Translations under genes and position numbers: made by a program | Part shown: piece by piece, positions 44,905 to 53,995 of the stretch | How positions within the stretch are numbered: position 1 is the first letter of the stretch | Layout of the letters: every line of letters starts with the position of its first letter | The notes under the pieces: generated by a model | Databases searched by the model: none | The model's input: only the letters and a program-made list of their open reading frames with translations | What the model was told of the DNA's origin: nothing | From: Hippasteria phrygiana | Lineage: Eukaryota > Echinodermata > Asteroidea > Valvatida > Goniasteridae | Reading direction: 5' to 3' | Assembly (NCBI GenBank): GCA_037893225.1 | Contig: JAZGUH010000763.1 | Span: 62,001-126,000 of the forward strand | DNA length: 64,000 nt

Positions 44905-45820
44905 CATGTACATTGTAAATGTAGATTTCATTTGAGAAAACAAAACTATACAAAGTCGGCAGGGAGTTGTCCGTGTGCATGTGCAACATGTAGGGAACGA
45001 CAGATGAAAATTTTATGTAGCACTTGTACATTGGAAACCTGTGAATGTACTTTATTTCTACACATACATGTACATGTACGATATTTTTGTTTTCCAGTTG
45101 TTTGCAAGAGAACTGTCCTTTCAGCGAGATCCCACCGCTGCGACTCCTGTGAGTGGTGACGGGTCGACCATGTAGACCATTAGCCTCCAACCCTATTACC
45201 TGGAGGTTTATGCAAGATTTTATCAGCGTCCTTACGGGTACGTGAAACAGATTGCGTTATGCACGTAAGGCCAAAAACAAATTAGTTACCTTCCACGACT
45301 GACCCTAAAAGTCACAAAAGTTGGGTTGTGTTTTCTAAAAATAAATTATTTTTTAAAGAAGTTTTTCGAATCTTCACCTTTTCGCACACAAAATGAACAA
45401 GTTTTATTAAAATAATTGTCTTTAAATTTACAGCTACATGTATGATGGCACAATTCTGCATTTCGCCGTGAATCTCACTTTTAAATAAGCTTACTTTTTG
45501 TCTCCAAACGTTCCAGTTACACGACATGTATTGTTTTCATGGATGGTACCAAAAAAAGGACTGACCGACCACCCCTCTCTTTTCCTTTATCCAACCCTCT
45601 TTTTAAGAAAAATTCTTGCAATTAGCACATCTTATCGCAAGTGACCTGGGCCCAATTTCACAGCTGTGTTAATGGTGACCATGGCGAAGAATCGCCACTA
45701 AATGTGGCAGAAAATTCTTCGCTGACCGTAAGTGCATTTCACGGGTTGACGAATTTGGGCCTGTGTGCACTGTACATGTACATGTACATGTATCTAAGGA
45801 TTCAGCGTTTACAGGGTTAG
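44905..45820. other. Non-coding with MITE half
   Basis: CTGGGCCCAATTTCACAGCT at 45649 and TTTCACGGGTTGACGAATTTG at about 45737 resemble the intron 3 inner MITE. Nothing else. Confidence 0.4.
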
Positions 45821-46168
45821 ATTAATCCTAAACAGCATAAGGTTTTTCATATGGCCCTCGTTGCTAAATCCAACAAATTCCCAACAACTGAAATGAGAAG
45901 CCTGCCAAATGCAACAAAATCCAACAAAAATGTTACTACATGTAGAAGTCTGTTTCCACTCTGCTAAATACAATGTACCACAAATTTCAACAGGTATATT
46001 TAGCTTTGTTGTGAAATATGACAATCCAACAGGTATATTTAGCTTCCACCCTGTTAAATACGAGAAAATCCAGCACACCAGGCAGTTTGTGTTGACTGCT
46101 AAATCAACAAAATTACAAAAGCCTTTACCATTGTTGGATTTTGTTGGATTTAGCAGGGTTAGGGTTTA
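45821..46168. mobile_element. TCCAAC-group MITE (copy B4)
   Basis: ATTAATCCTAAACAGC at the left, AATCCAACAAATTCCCAAC, then TTTGTTGGATTTAGCAGGG and TTAGGG at the right. Confidence 0.65.
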
Positions 46169-46649
46169 AAATATCTCAGAATTTCTGTGCGTGTCCCGTC
46201 AGCATAGAATGGCGATCATGCATGTACAGTAATGTTCATGTACATGTACATGTAGATTTGTAATGCCATGGTTATAAAATCACGCCCATGCCTGTGAAAA
46301 TGAGCCAAATGTTTGCCATTATGGCCGAGAGACTGGAAATTCCTTAAACTAAAATTTCTCATTTGGCCATATTAACTGTTGCTAGATTTGAAATTAAATG
46401 TGAATTTGTGTACATGAAGCTGAAGTGGAGCGGAATAAGGCAGAGTTTGTGTATTTATTCTTTTCTTCTTTTCTTTATTGTTTCCTCTTCTACAGAACGC
46501 AACCAGTGCTGCATAGTGTCATAGGAAATTTTAGTTTTTCTGTCACACATTGTACTGAAAGCCTTAAAGTTAAGAGGTGAGTTTATTTTTGTAACATTGA
46601 TTTAATACTCAGTTGACACTCGCCTGGCTGTCTCATCACTTCCTTTCAC
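46169..46649. other. Non-coding with candidate exon 46496-46576
   Basis: No other feature recognised. Confidence 0.35.
46496..46576 (+). other. Candidate 5' untranslated exon
   Basis: The 81-base segment is preceded by a strong tract CTCTTCTACAG and followed by AGAG/GTGAGT. One frame is open throughout. No recognised protein similarity. It may be a distal non-coding exon of TNRC6. Confidence 0.25.
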
Positions 46650-46855
46650 TGTTCCAAAGGCCAGTACTGTGGGATACTCTTCAAGTTGTTTCCCTCGTAC
46701 TTCCTCTCTTTGGAACTCCTTACCTGTACCCTGCTTCCTATAATCTTTCACAATTCAGATACCTTCTATCCGTGTTTTTTCTTGTCTTTTGTAGTCCACA
46801 TCTTGAGTGGCCTTTTGGCCTTGTGGTGGGCGATACCCATAAAAAATAGTTAATC
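46650..46855 (+). pseudogene. LINE (L2/CR1-like) C-terminal remnant and 3' end
   Basis: One frame reads CFPRTSSLWNSLPVPCF, the classic FPRTxxLWNSLP end of LINE reverse transcriptases; the neighbouring frame continues SYNLSQFRYLLSVFF, so a frameshift separates them. The 3' end has GGCCTTGTGGTGGGCGATAC. The 5' part is missing. Confidence 0.7.
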
Positions 46856-47063
46856 GTCACAAGTATTCACAGAATGAATTACTTTCAAGGGGGAAAAGAT
46901 GGATTGACCGAGTGCCTTAAAAACAGTGTATCTACATTCCCAGCCAACTTGGACAGTGAAATTATTTTGAGTCGGGAAAAAAATTTGAGTCTGAAAGAAG
47001 TTGTTTCACAAAAAGGTTTTCATTTGCAATAGCTTATCTAGCTCTTATCTAACTCAGTTTTAA

Positions 47064-47457
47064 AGATGATTGCTGGGAGAAGTGTGCATCATTTTTTTGT
47101 TTTATGTAGATTGCGTATTGTAAAATAAAACGGCCAATTATTTCTGGCGTGAAATAACAAAAAAGGGACTTGGGAGCTATTTTTATCAAGTCCCCTGTAG
47201 CCCGCTTTTACCATTTGTCTAAAAGTCATCGCTGCGGGCAGCAAACAAATCTGACGTCATAAGACGAACTCCCCTTTTGTGACTTTTAGACAAACGGCCC
47301 TAGAGGGGACTTGATCAATTTCATTATAGCTCTCAAAAGTCACCTTTTTGTTTTTTTACGGCAGAAATAATTGGCAGTTTTATTGTACAATAAGTTATCT
47401 ACATAAAACTAGAAAATGACTCAGACTTCTCTCAGCAATCAACATCATCTTTAAAGT
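47064..47457. mobile_element. Foldback MITE, arms about 170 bp
   Basis: GATGATTGCTGGGAGAAGT, CAATTATTTCTGGCGT and ATCAAGTCCCCTGTAG in the left arm return inverted in the right arm (CTACCAGG-type GGGGACTTGAT, ACGGCAGAAATAATTGGC, CTTCTCTCAGCAATCA). Centre near 47255. Confidence 0.75.
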
Positions 47458-47791
47458 CTTGATAAATATATGCACATCTTGGGAGTGAAATCATTGACAT
47501 TTCTTTTTTTATTTGAACGGCTAACCCCTAACCAGTCTTTGACCCTTCAAACCCTTTGAAATTTTTGAATTAAACTAATGTGGGGACACTCCTTAAAATT
47601 TCTCAGTGAATTGAGGGTGAGTAGTATAGACCCTTCAAAACTCTCCAAAGGGATTTGTGGTGAAAGGGGGAATACTGTAAGGATCTTGGCAGCAGAATTT
47701 GTTTGCTCGTGAAGTTTTTTTGCCTTCCCAGTAGTAAACCCATACACAACTCTTTTTCAACATACCATTTTTTTTCTCTGGCCCAAAAAAC
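47458..47791. other. Non-coding with CCTTCAAACCC words
   Basis: GGCTAACCCCTAACCAGTC followed by ACCCTTCAAACCCTTTG may start another TTAA-like MITE group; AACCCTTCACAAG and AGGGTTTTGAAG recur at 48235-48275. Confidence 0.4.
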
Positions 47792-48165
47792 TGGAACTAT
47801 ATTCCATCGTCTGTAACTGACTACCCTTCAATTAACTCATTTAAATGTAAACTAAAATCATTCTTACTCAGCTCCCAGAGTACTTAACTTCGTATTTGTT
47901 AAAGTTGCAATGGTCTGTAGCTCTCATTGATCTGTGTCATGTATTCGTTGTCTAGTATGCTTAATATGTTTAAACGATTCATGCATATATTTAATTATTG
48001 TAATTAATACTCTTGTAATTAATTGGTCTTTGTTTTACTGGGCACATCCACCACAAGCTTCGGCTTTTAGGATGAGCCTCCACACCCATTTTAATGTACA
48101 TGCACAAAATATCCAATGTGAAAGAGTGTGGAAATAAATGTTCTTTTGAAATTGAAATTGAAAAT
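47792..48165 (+). pseudogene. LINE C-terminus and 3' UTR (5'-truncated)
   Basis: From TGG 47792 the frame WNYIPSSVTDYPSINSF then KCKLKSFLLSSQST and stop TAA (47885) is a typical LINE reverse-transcriptase tail (WNxLP, then FKxxLKxxLL). The upstream part (about 47765) keeps FFFSGPKN in frame. About 280 bases of 3' UTR follow, ending in GAAATTGAAATTGAAAAT, a microsatellite-like tail as in CR1-type LINEs. Confidence 0.75.
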
Positions 48166-49014
48166 ACACACATTCTCCAAACAATTCAGTATAGTTGACA
48201 ATTCGAAAAACTTAGGGATTCCACACAGCACAGCACTTCAAAACCCTTCACAAGAAAATATCTGAAGGGTTTTGAAGTATCGTACATACATGTATTACAT
48301 AGAACTTTGTCCCCCAAGTAGGAGGGGGGTAACCTCTAGAATCCAGACTGGCCATAGCCGTGGTTTGTAAAAGACCATTCCTGTGCATATTCAATCCATT
48401 CATGTTTCGGCTATATTGTTCCTGAATAAATAATAATGGAGCTTTTTTAAACAAAGCTTTCAATAACAGGAAAGGTGGTGCTCCAAGTGCAGTGAATAGG
48501 AGCACTATGTTCCGTGTGGTGCCTATTCTTTGAGTTTACACTTGGCAGCACAACCCCGATTCTGGCATACCAGCACCCCATCAATAATCGTAGCTCGTTT
48601 GGGTCACATGACTTTTTGTTGTACATGTACACGTATTTACTTGTCAATCTATTTTTTTCCTTTCCCCTTTAACAGTGCTATATCGGTATATGAGGCTGGG
48701 AATTTACCTTTTAAAACAACGGTGGAACTACTGTGAGGTTTCATTGTTCAGTTGTCTTCTGCAAGACGAGTCGAAAAGACTAGAAGTGAGTTTTCTGTAA
48801 TAAGTAGTTAACGTTAATAAAAATGTTGCACCTTTGGATACAAAAGGCATTATTGGCAGTGACGGGTTTAGTCACATGATGAGCACTAAAATCAACAAAA
48901 GATAATTCTTATTAAAACTAACTCCCAGGCATTTTGGCAAAGGCCTGGGTCTATAGGTGTGAAAATTGGGTTGTCTCTGAAATCTGTTGACAAATTATCC
49001 TCAATTTAGATCTT
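48166..49014. other. Non-coding stretch
   Basis: CATATTCAATCCATTCATGTTTC at about 48390 also occurs at 37930, so a dispersed repeat is likely. Nothing else recognised. Confidence 0.35.
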
Positions 49015-49145
49015 GGCCCAGAAAAAATAAATGTAAGGGTGGTCAGGTTGGCAATTATGAATGTGGCCAACCCTACCACCTCTGATCGTAACCCTTTACC
49101 TAGAGTGGTTTTTAGTTCTTGTATTGGGTGATTTCAGTTATTTAA
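49015..49145 (+). mobile_element. LINE 3' end fragment (copy 2)
   Basis: GGGTGGTCAGGTTGGCAA, ATGTGGCCAACCCTACCACC and CCTAGAGTGGTTTTTAG match 40430-40545. Confidence 0.5.
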
Positions 49146-49224
49146 AAAGGAAAATTCCTGAATCTGCCAAAATGCTGCCCCACCAAATCTGCCAAAACCC
49201 ACCTGCACATTGTATAGTTTTACT

Positions 49225-49515
49225 ACGTGTATGCTAATTTAGAAAAGAGAAATGTTTCCCCTTCCCGGCCGTAGGGCATGAAGCACTGCATACTCGGTGC
49301 TTTCCGAGAGCCTGTGGAAACAAAATCACATGCTTACTCAACCTCCTGCTTACTACCCCAGACTTCTGTAAGTAAGCAGGAGGTCGTGGGTTCGAGTCCC
49401 ACCCAAGTAAGCCTGTGAATTTTTCCACAGGCTCTCGGAAAGCACTGAGCATGCAGTGCTTCATGCACTGCATCGGGAAGGGGAAAAAATGGCTCTTCTA
49501 ATTTACATAATCCCT
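49225..49515. mobile_element. Two SINE family 2 copies in inverted orientation
   Basis: The left part (49230-49355) is minus strand (CATACTCGGTGCTTTCCGAG, CTCAACCTCCTGCTTACTA) and the right part (49370-49515) plus strand (AAGCAGGAGGTCGTGGGTTC, B box GGTTCGAGTCC, CTCGGAAAGCACTGAGCATG). Together they make a near-palindrome of about 290 bases. Confidence 0.7.
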
Positions 49516-49842
49516 GACGCAAATTCCATCTTCCTACATGTTATTGGAGGATTGATTGAACCCACCTATGCATGAACAGTTCAAGAGTGAAGCGAGCAAA
49601 GAGAATTAGGACATTTCAGCAGTTTCCAAATTGTAAAGTTTTTTAGGGAGCACAAGCCAGCAGCTGATTTCACGAAACCTTACGCAATTGCATAACTCTA
49701 CTTACGTCACAATTTATTGCGTAAGTTGCACAACATCTGTGACATTTTTAAAATCGATTCCACGAAAGGTACGCAGTGCTTAAGTCGCTGACTTTCGCTA
49801 CAAATTATGGCGTAACTTACTCACTCATTTTAGGTGGCTTAA

Positions 49843-50783
49843 AGGGTGGCTGCAATGAAATTGTACAAAAAAATATATTTTGTGTTGTATAACTCTTTTA
49901 CAATATAAGAAATGTGATTGAAATGTGTTTTCCGTGTTTCTGCCCATTTTTGGTGTTTAATTTTCCCGGAATAAAGTTTCCCCCCTTTCTCTATTGTTTC
50001 CGCGCCCCTAACTGCTTGACGTCATCTCGGGAACACAGAAACTCAGCGAGAGTAGTTTGATCAGTGTGCGTTTGTGTACGTGTGGATGTATGCCGTTGTT
50101 GAGGGAACCAGCCACGCGCGAATATACAGCTTTGGATGAAGGGACCAGGGAAACATTTCTCGTCGCGTTAAAATCTTCAAACAGAATCTTTTGGATCTGA
50201 ATCTGACAATCAAGTGTCGATTTTAGACTTGTTGATTCAGACATTTCTTCGGAACATTATTAGGGCGAGGAAGATGAGGATCTTGGAGCTCTTCCGTACA
50301 TGAGCCAGAAGGTGAGAGTAACAGCGAAACTACTGAAGACTCCGAATTGGACACCCGATGCGGAACGTGGTGAAAGACTTGAACACTTGCTGGGCTAACT
50401 AACACTCTCCGAGTCCAAAAACGACAGTATTTCGATTCTACTGGAAAGAGGTGAAGACTGACACCATCCTTTGTGGTGTTGCTGAATCCAGCAACACAAC
50501 GACACGGTATTATCGACGAAAAACATTCGCAAAACACTGAAAGCTTTCCACGACACAGCGAAAACACACGTGCATGTCAATGCAACGTACGCTCGGTATA
50601 CTACATGTACATGTCGAGTCATGGCCGACCAGCCAGCTGGGTTCCCGGGATGACGTCACATCAGCGTTACCAAAAAATTATTTTCAAATGCTTACGCAAA
50701 ATAAAAAAATACAAACACACAGTTGTGTTTCAAAAAATTTATTTCATCGATATACACAATAAAAATTCCATTGCAGCCACCCT
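49843..50783. mobile_element. Inner TTAA-targeting DNA element with decayed gene
   Basis: TTAA lies at both borders (49839-49842, 50784-50787). Ends AGGGTGGCTGCAATG and its inverse. Fits Kolobok- or piggyBac-type target choice. It contains the decayed acidic frame at 50200-50400. Confidence 0.75.
50200..50400 (+). pseudogene. Decayed acidic protein fragment (possibly P2X7-tail-like)
   Basis: GEEDEDLGALPY (from 50264, after an in-frame TAG) continues one frame over as EPEGESNSETTEDSELD (from 50302) and TRCGTW. The order of an acidic run, ALPY, and EPExES recalls the multicopy P2X7-tail-like proteins of aquatic animals. Identification is weak. At least one stop and one frameshift show it is not functional. 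Confidence 0.25.
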
Positions 50784-50827
50784 TTAAGTCACCGAAATGA
50801 TGACTTAGCTATCTGAGCGTGAGCATA

Positions 50828-50940
50828 GTAATAATAATAATAATAACACATTTATATAGCGCAATATGAATCAAAAAATTCCTCAAAGCACTTAACAATA
50901 AAATGAAAAACGATATAACCAGCTTAAATTTACATGAAAC
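50828..50940 (-). mobile_element. Retroposon 3' tail (minus strand)
   Basis: On the minus strand the end reads TGTTAAGTGCTTTGAGG, GCGCTATATAAATGTG and a TTA repeat, the widespread 3' tail of L2/V-SINE-type retroposons. Confidence 0.6.
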
Positions 50941-51445
50941 TAGTAGAGCCGTACTTGCTCAAATCATTTATTAAATTCACTAGGTAATGAAAAGATCATG
51001 TGCTGCAGGTTTACCTTTGAGATATTTCCAAAAGTTGCCTTTTTTTTTTGGAGCGAAGTTTCAAAGGTGAAAAGTTTCAAAATGGCGCCCCACAGTTCAA
51101 TTTTACGACTGTTCCATGTATTTTTTTATTGTACTAAAACAGTCATCGTAAAGCGGCATTCAGCCTCGTCATAGCGCAAGTCCGACGCCATGGCGTAAGT
51201 TGCGCACGGTTTCGTGAAATCGGCTGCAGAAGTGATAAACCTATAATGTTACACATCCAGGACTTACTTCTTGCATAATTTAACTTTCGGATGCTGCTTA
51301 TAGAGTGAAGGTTTACTTTCATATAATTTTAAAGATCTCTAGGCAACATGAAGCCGCATTACGTAACGAGTCTGTTTCCTCATGATTTTGTTTTCACTCT
51401 CTCATCCTCGTTCATTTTTGTTTCATTCCAGGTTTTCTTTCACAG

Positions 51446-51462
51446 AACAAAGAACGCCAAAG
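51446..51462 (+). other. Candidate micro-exon (17 bases, or 31 from 51432)
   Basis: TTTCTTTCACAG precedes the segment and AAAG/GTATGT follows. An alternative acceptor, TTCATTCCAG, gives a start at 51432. Splice signals are good on both sides but the piece is tiny. It could be an untranslated exon of TNRC6 or chance. Confidence 0.2.
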
Positions 51463-51689
51463 GTATGTCATTTGGATTGACTTAATTTTCTCATGGATTA
51501 ATGGCACATTTATCTTTCTTAGATTTGGCTTTTTCTTGTGGGATTGCCTTTGTTGTAGTTATGTCATGAAAGTGATCGACACATCCAACAAAAAAGAGTG
51601 TTTTAAGTTGCAAAAGTTACAGGTAGTTTATAGTTTCTGACCCTTAAAGATACATATGTACTGTCAGGTTTTTTTTATCTTAGTTATTA

Positions 51690-51763
51690 TTAAGAACACT
51701 AACAGTCCTGAATCCTCCAATTTAAATTCCATTTTCCACACACCGTAGGGAGTTTCGGTTAAG
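51690..51763. mobile_element. Short TTAA-end MITE (copy D3, worn)
   Basis: CACTAACAGTCCTGAATCC at the left and GGGAGTTTCGGTTAA at the right. Confidence 0.6.
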
Positions 51764-52635
51764 AAGAAAAATCCCAGTTTTTCATGTGATGTCTCATTCA
51801 AAAAAAAGTGAATATATTTGTATTGGGAACAAAAATGGGGTGAGAATCTCTAAAAGGAGCAGTTTTGGGTGTCTTTGGACACCTGTTGTATTCTTTACAT
51901 GCGAAAGGAAACAATGTATAAACACATTTTTGATAGCAAATTTTGACACCCTGTCTCCAATACTAAGCAAAAACGGCAATGAAAATACATGGACAATTGT
52001 GTCATTTGTTAAACCCAATTCACATTTTCAAACTTTGTTTATTGAAATATTGTTAGCTGATCAAATATTGTTAGCTGTTAAAGATGCTGTGTGAGTGGGA
52101 TGCTCATGTTTTTACAGTGTTTACGTGTAAGGCAATCATCGCGCATAAAACTAAGATCATATTGTAAGCGTTTTTTCGTAAAAAATATATCGTCCACCAA
52201 TATTCGTTTGTAGGAGGAAATCCATGGAATTGAAATTTTCAGCCAGAGCACGGACATTGCAGCTTTAACTTACTTCCTAGAACAGGCCAGACCCTTGTCT
52301 TACAGTTAATTGAACATGTAATATAGACATTGGGTAATGGCTGTTTGGACTTTATCCAAAATGGAAACATTCCATTAGATTAGTTACATATTGCAACATT
52401 TGTTCAATAAAAAACCACTTGGAATCGTCGGTGCATCACCCATTGGTACATATGTATGTACATACATGTACATGTGGATCAAATACAAGAATGACTCACT
52501 TCCAGGGCCGCTCACACCCAGCGTTTTACATTCCGGTGCTGAAATGGCGATTCCTTTCTTGGCATGGGTCCAGAACACGTCCCCTCTGGTGCCTCGGATC
52601 AAACCTGTCGATTGTGTTTAATTTACGTTCATGAT

Positions 52636-52790
52636 TTCTGACTAGCACCCTCCCCCTGAACAAAGATACTGACAGATTGGGTGACTGCTAACATAGGACT
52701 AGTTGGTAGAATGCCTGTACGGTAATACAAGGTTTGCAGGTTGAAATCCTGCTCCCGCCAGTTTTCTTTGCTCACTTTGATAATATATTT
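52636..52790 (+). mobile_element. Worn tRNA-derived SINE next to TNRC6
   Basis: TGATTTCTGACTAGCACC and AAAGATACTGACAGATTGGG match the lead of the 15-kb SINE; A box ACTAGTTGGTAGAATGCC and B box GGTTGAAATCC are mutated; tail TTTCTTTGCTCACTTTG is kept. Confidence 0.65.
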
Positions 52791-52799
52791 CTCAAACAG

Positions 52800-52888
52800 A
52801 TTAACCAATCAGAAGCCAAAGCACAAGCTTACTGCCATTGGGAACGGACACGACTGGAAACCAAGACATCAAGACGGAAGTCTTGGCG
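52800..52888 (+). other. Candidate 5' exon upstream of TNRC6 exon 1
   Basis: The segment is framed by CTCAAACAG (52799) and a good donor GCG/GTAAGC. Two of three frames are open, but neither stays open through the exon 1 start: joined to 53325 they meet stops before or out of frame with ATG 53341. If real it is untranslated. The acceptor lies in the tail of a tRNA-derived SINE and has a weak pyrimidine tract. Confidence 0.3.
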
Positions 52889-53324
52889 GTAAGCGGACGG
52901 TGTTGGTGTGCTTCCACGATTGGCAATTTTACACAGCTTATTTTTTTACTGGTGAGTTGATTTATTCTGTTTGTCAATGTGCCACACTATAATTATTTGT
53001 TATATTTAGTGGGCTATTATGATCTCCGTGGTGCCCTATACCAAATTCAGAATTTAAAGTAATATAAGGTTAAGCAAAGAATTTGTAAAACCACAAAGAC
53101 CTTCAGAATACCTTAGGTTTGCTGTCCTGCCCTATGGTTGCCAAATTCATGTTAAGTGTTTTAACATTTTATTGATGAGCACTGCCAGTAAAATTGGGCT
53201 GAAGTTACATTTTAGGTTTGACAGCATCTTTATATGTAAAGTTAAATTATATCATTTTATTGGGAATTTAAATAAAGCACTACATATGTTGGAGTAAAGC
53301 TGTCTCTTTCTCTGTTCCCTACAG
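52889..53324. other. Intron or upstream DNA before TNRC6 exon 1
   Basis: AT-rich and ends in the exon 1 acceptor. No other feature recognised. Confidence 0.5.
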
Positions 53325-53340
53325 ATGTTACCTGTAGTCC
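53325..53340 (+). other. TNRC6: 5' untranslated part of TNRC6 exon 1, with acceptor site
   Basis: The intron ends in a pyrimidine-rich tract and ACAG at 53324, leaving 16 untranslated bases before ATG 53341. They contain an out-of-frame ATG at 53325 whose frame stops at TAA 53358-53360 and an in-frame TAG at 53335. A second possible acceptor (CTGTAG, 53337) would leave only 3 bases. Either way the start codon lies in this exon, and upstream exons would be non-coding. Confidence 0.65.
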
Positions 53341-53995
53341 ATGGACCAAACCAGTGCTAAACAAAGAATAGTTGTTGATGAACACGATATGGAGGCCTGG
53401 CCAACAATCACACGGGAGAACAACCGCCCTGCCCCCTCCGAGATGGAACTGAAAGTCTCTTCCTCTTCCGCCAGTGCCACTGCTAATATGCCGACCAACC
53501 AGGCCCCGAGCAATGAGCAAGGTCATAACATGGCTGCCAGCACCGGCCCCAAGAGCATCTGGAGTACGGAACCGGTGGTAGGAGCGGGATGGGGCTCCAT
53601 CACCACCACCGCAGTCTCCCAGAGTGGGAAGGACTCCGTGCTGGGCTCCCAGTTCCAGCAGCAGGGTCTTTTCTCGGGCTCTGGCGGTGGCTCTGCCCTC
53701 CCGGCTGGCACTTCTGGAAACTCCGTCTGGGGGAACAGTACGTCATCCGCCGGCGCGTCAGAGGATTCCAAGGACGCCAGATCAGGATGGACCAGCAGTA
53801 ATGGCAGCAAGAGCATGGAGGAGAGCAACGGGATGGATACACAGCCACCACTGCAGCCGCCCTCTACCCAAAGCCAGGTGGATCGTATGCAGACAGAGAG
53901 CCCACACTCTACCATCGCTGTGCCCACCAATGTGTCAGGTTGGGCACCAGGGAAGGAGCAGACATCAGGTGCGAACTCTGCCACTAGTGCTAATG
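53341..53995 (+). CDS. TNRC6: TNRC6 coding exon 1 (N-terminus, residues 1-218)
   Basis: The exon follows a strong acceptor (pyrimidine tract and ACAG ending at 53324) and ends at donor ATG/GTAAGC after 53995, leaving one base (phase 1). An in-frame TAG at 53335-53337, just before ATG 53341, makes this ATG the first possible start whichever upstream exon is joined through the 53324 acceptor. The encoded part is Ser/Thr/Gly-rich with isolated GW or WG pairs (GAGWGS, NSVWGN, RSGWTS, VSGWAP) and an early AWPTI motif (about residues 19-23) that resembles the AWPVL-type motif near the start of vertebrate TNRC6 proteins. A second in-frame ATG (53389) has a better start context. Confidence 0.9.

Larger units (their letters stand above)
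49670..51226. mobile_element. Outer MITE with GCAGCTGATTTCACGAAACC ends
   Basis: Left GCAGCTGATTTCACGAAACC and right GGTTTCGTGAAATCGGCTGC are inverted. GCGTAACTT/AAGTTACGC words repeat in both arms. It is split at its centre by the inner element and also contains a retroposon tail. Confidence 0.75.
51227..52635. other. Non-coding with short MITE D3
   Basis: Contains the micro-exon candidate at 51446 and MITE D3. 52200-52270 repeats words of 29430-29475 (GAAATTTTCARCCAGAGCAC). Otherwise nothing recognised. Confidence 0.4.

Noticed and set aside
573..46168. Interstitial telomere sequence because of TTAGGG words
   Set aside because: Only one and a half units occur, always at element ends next to TTAA, never as a tandem array.
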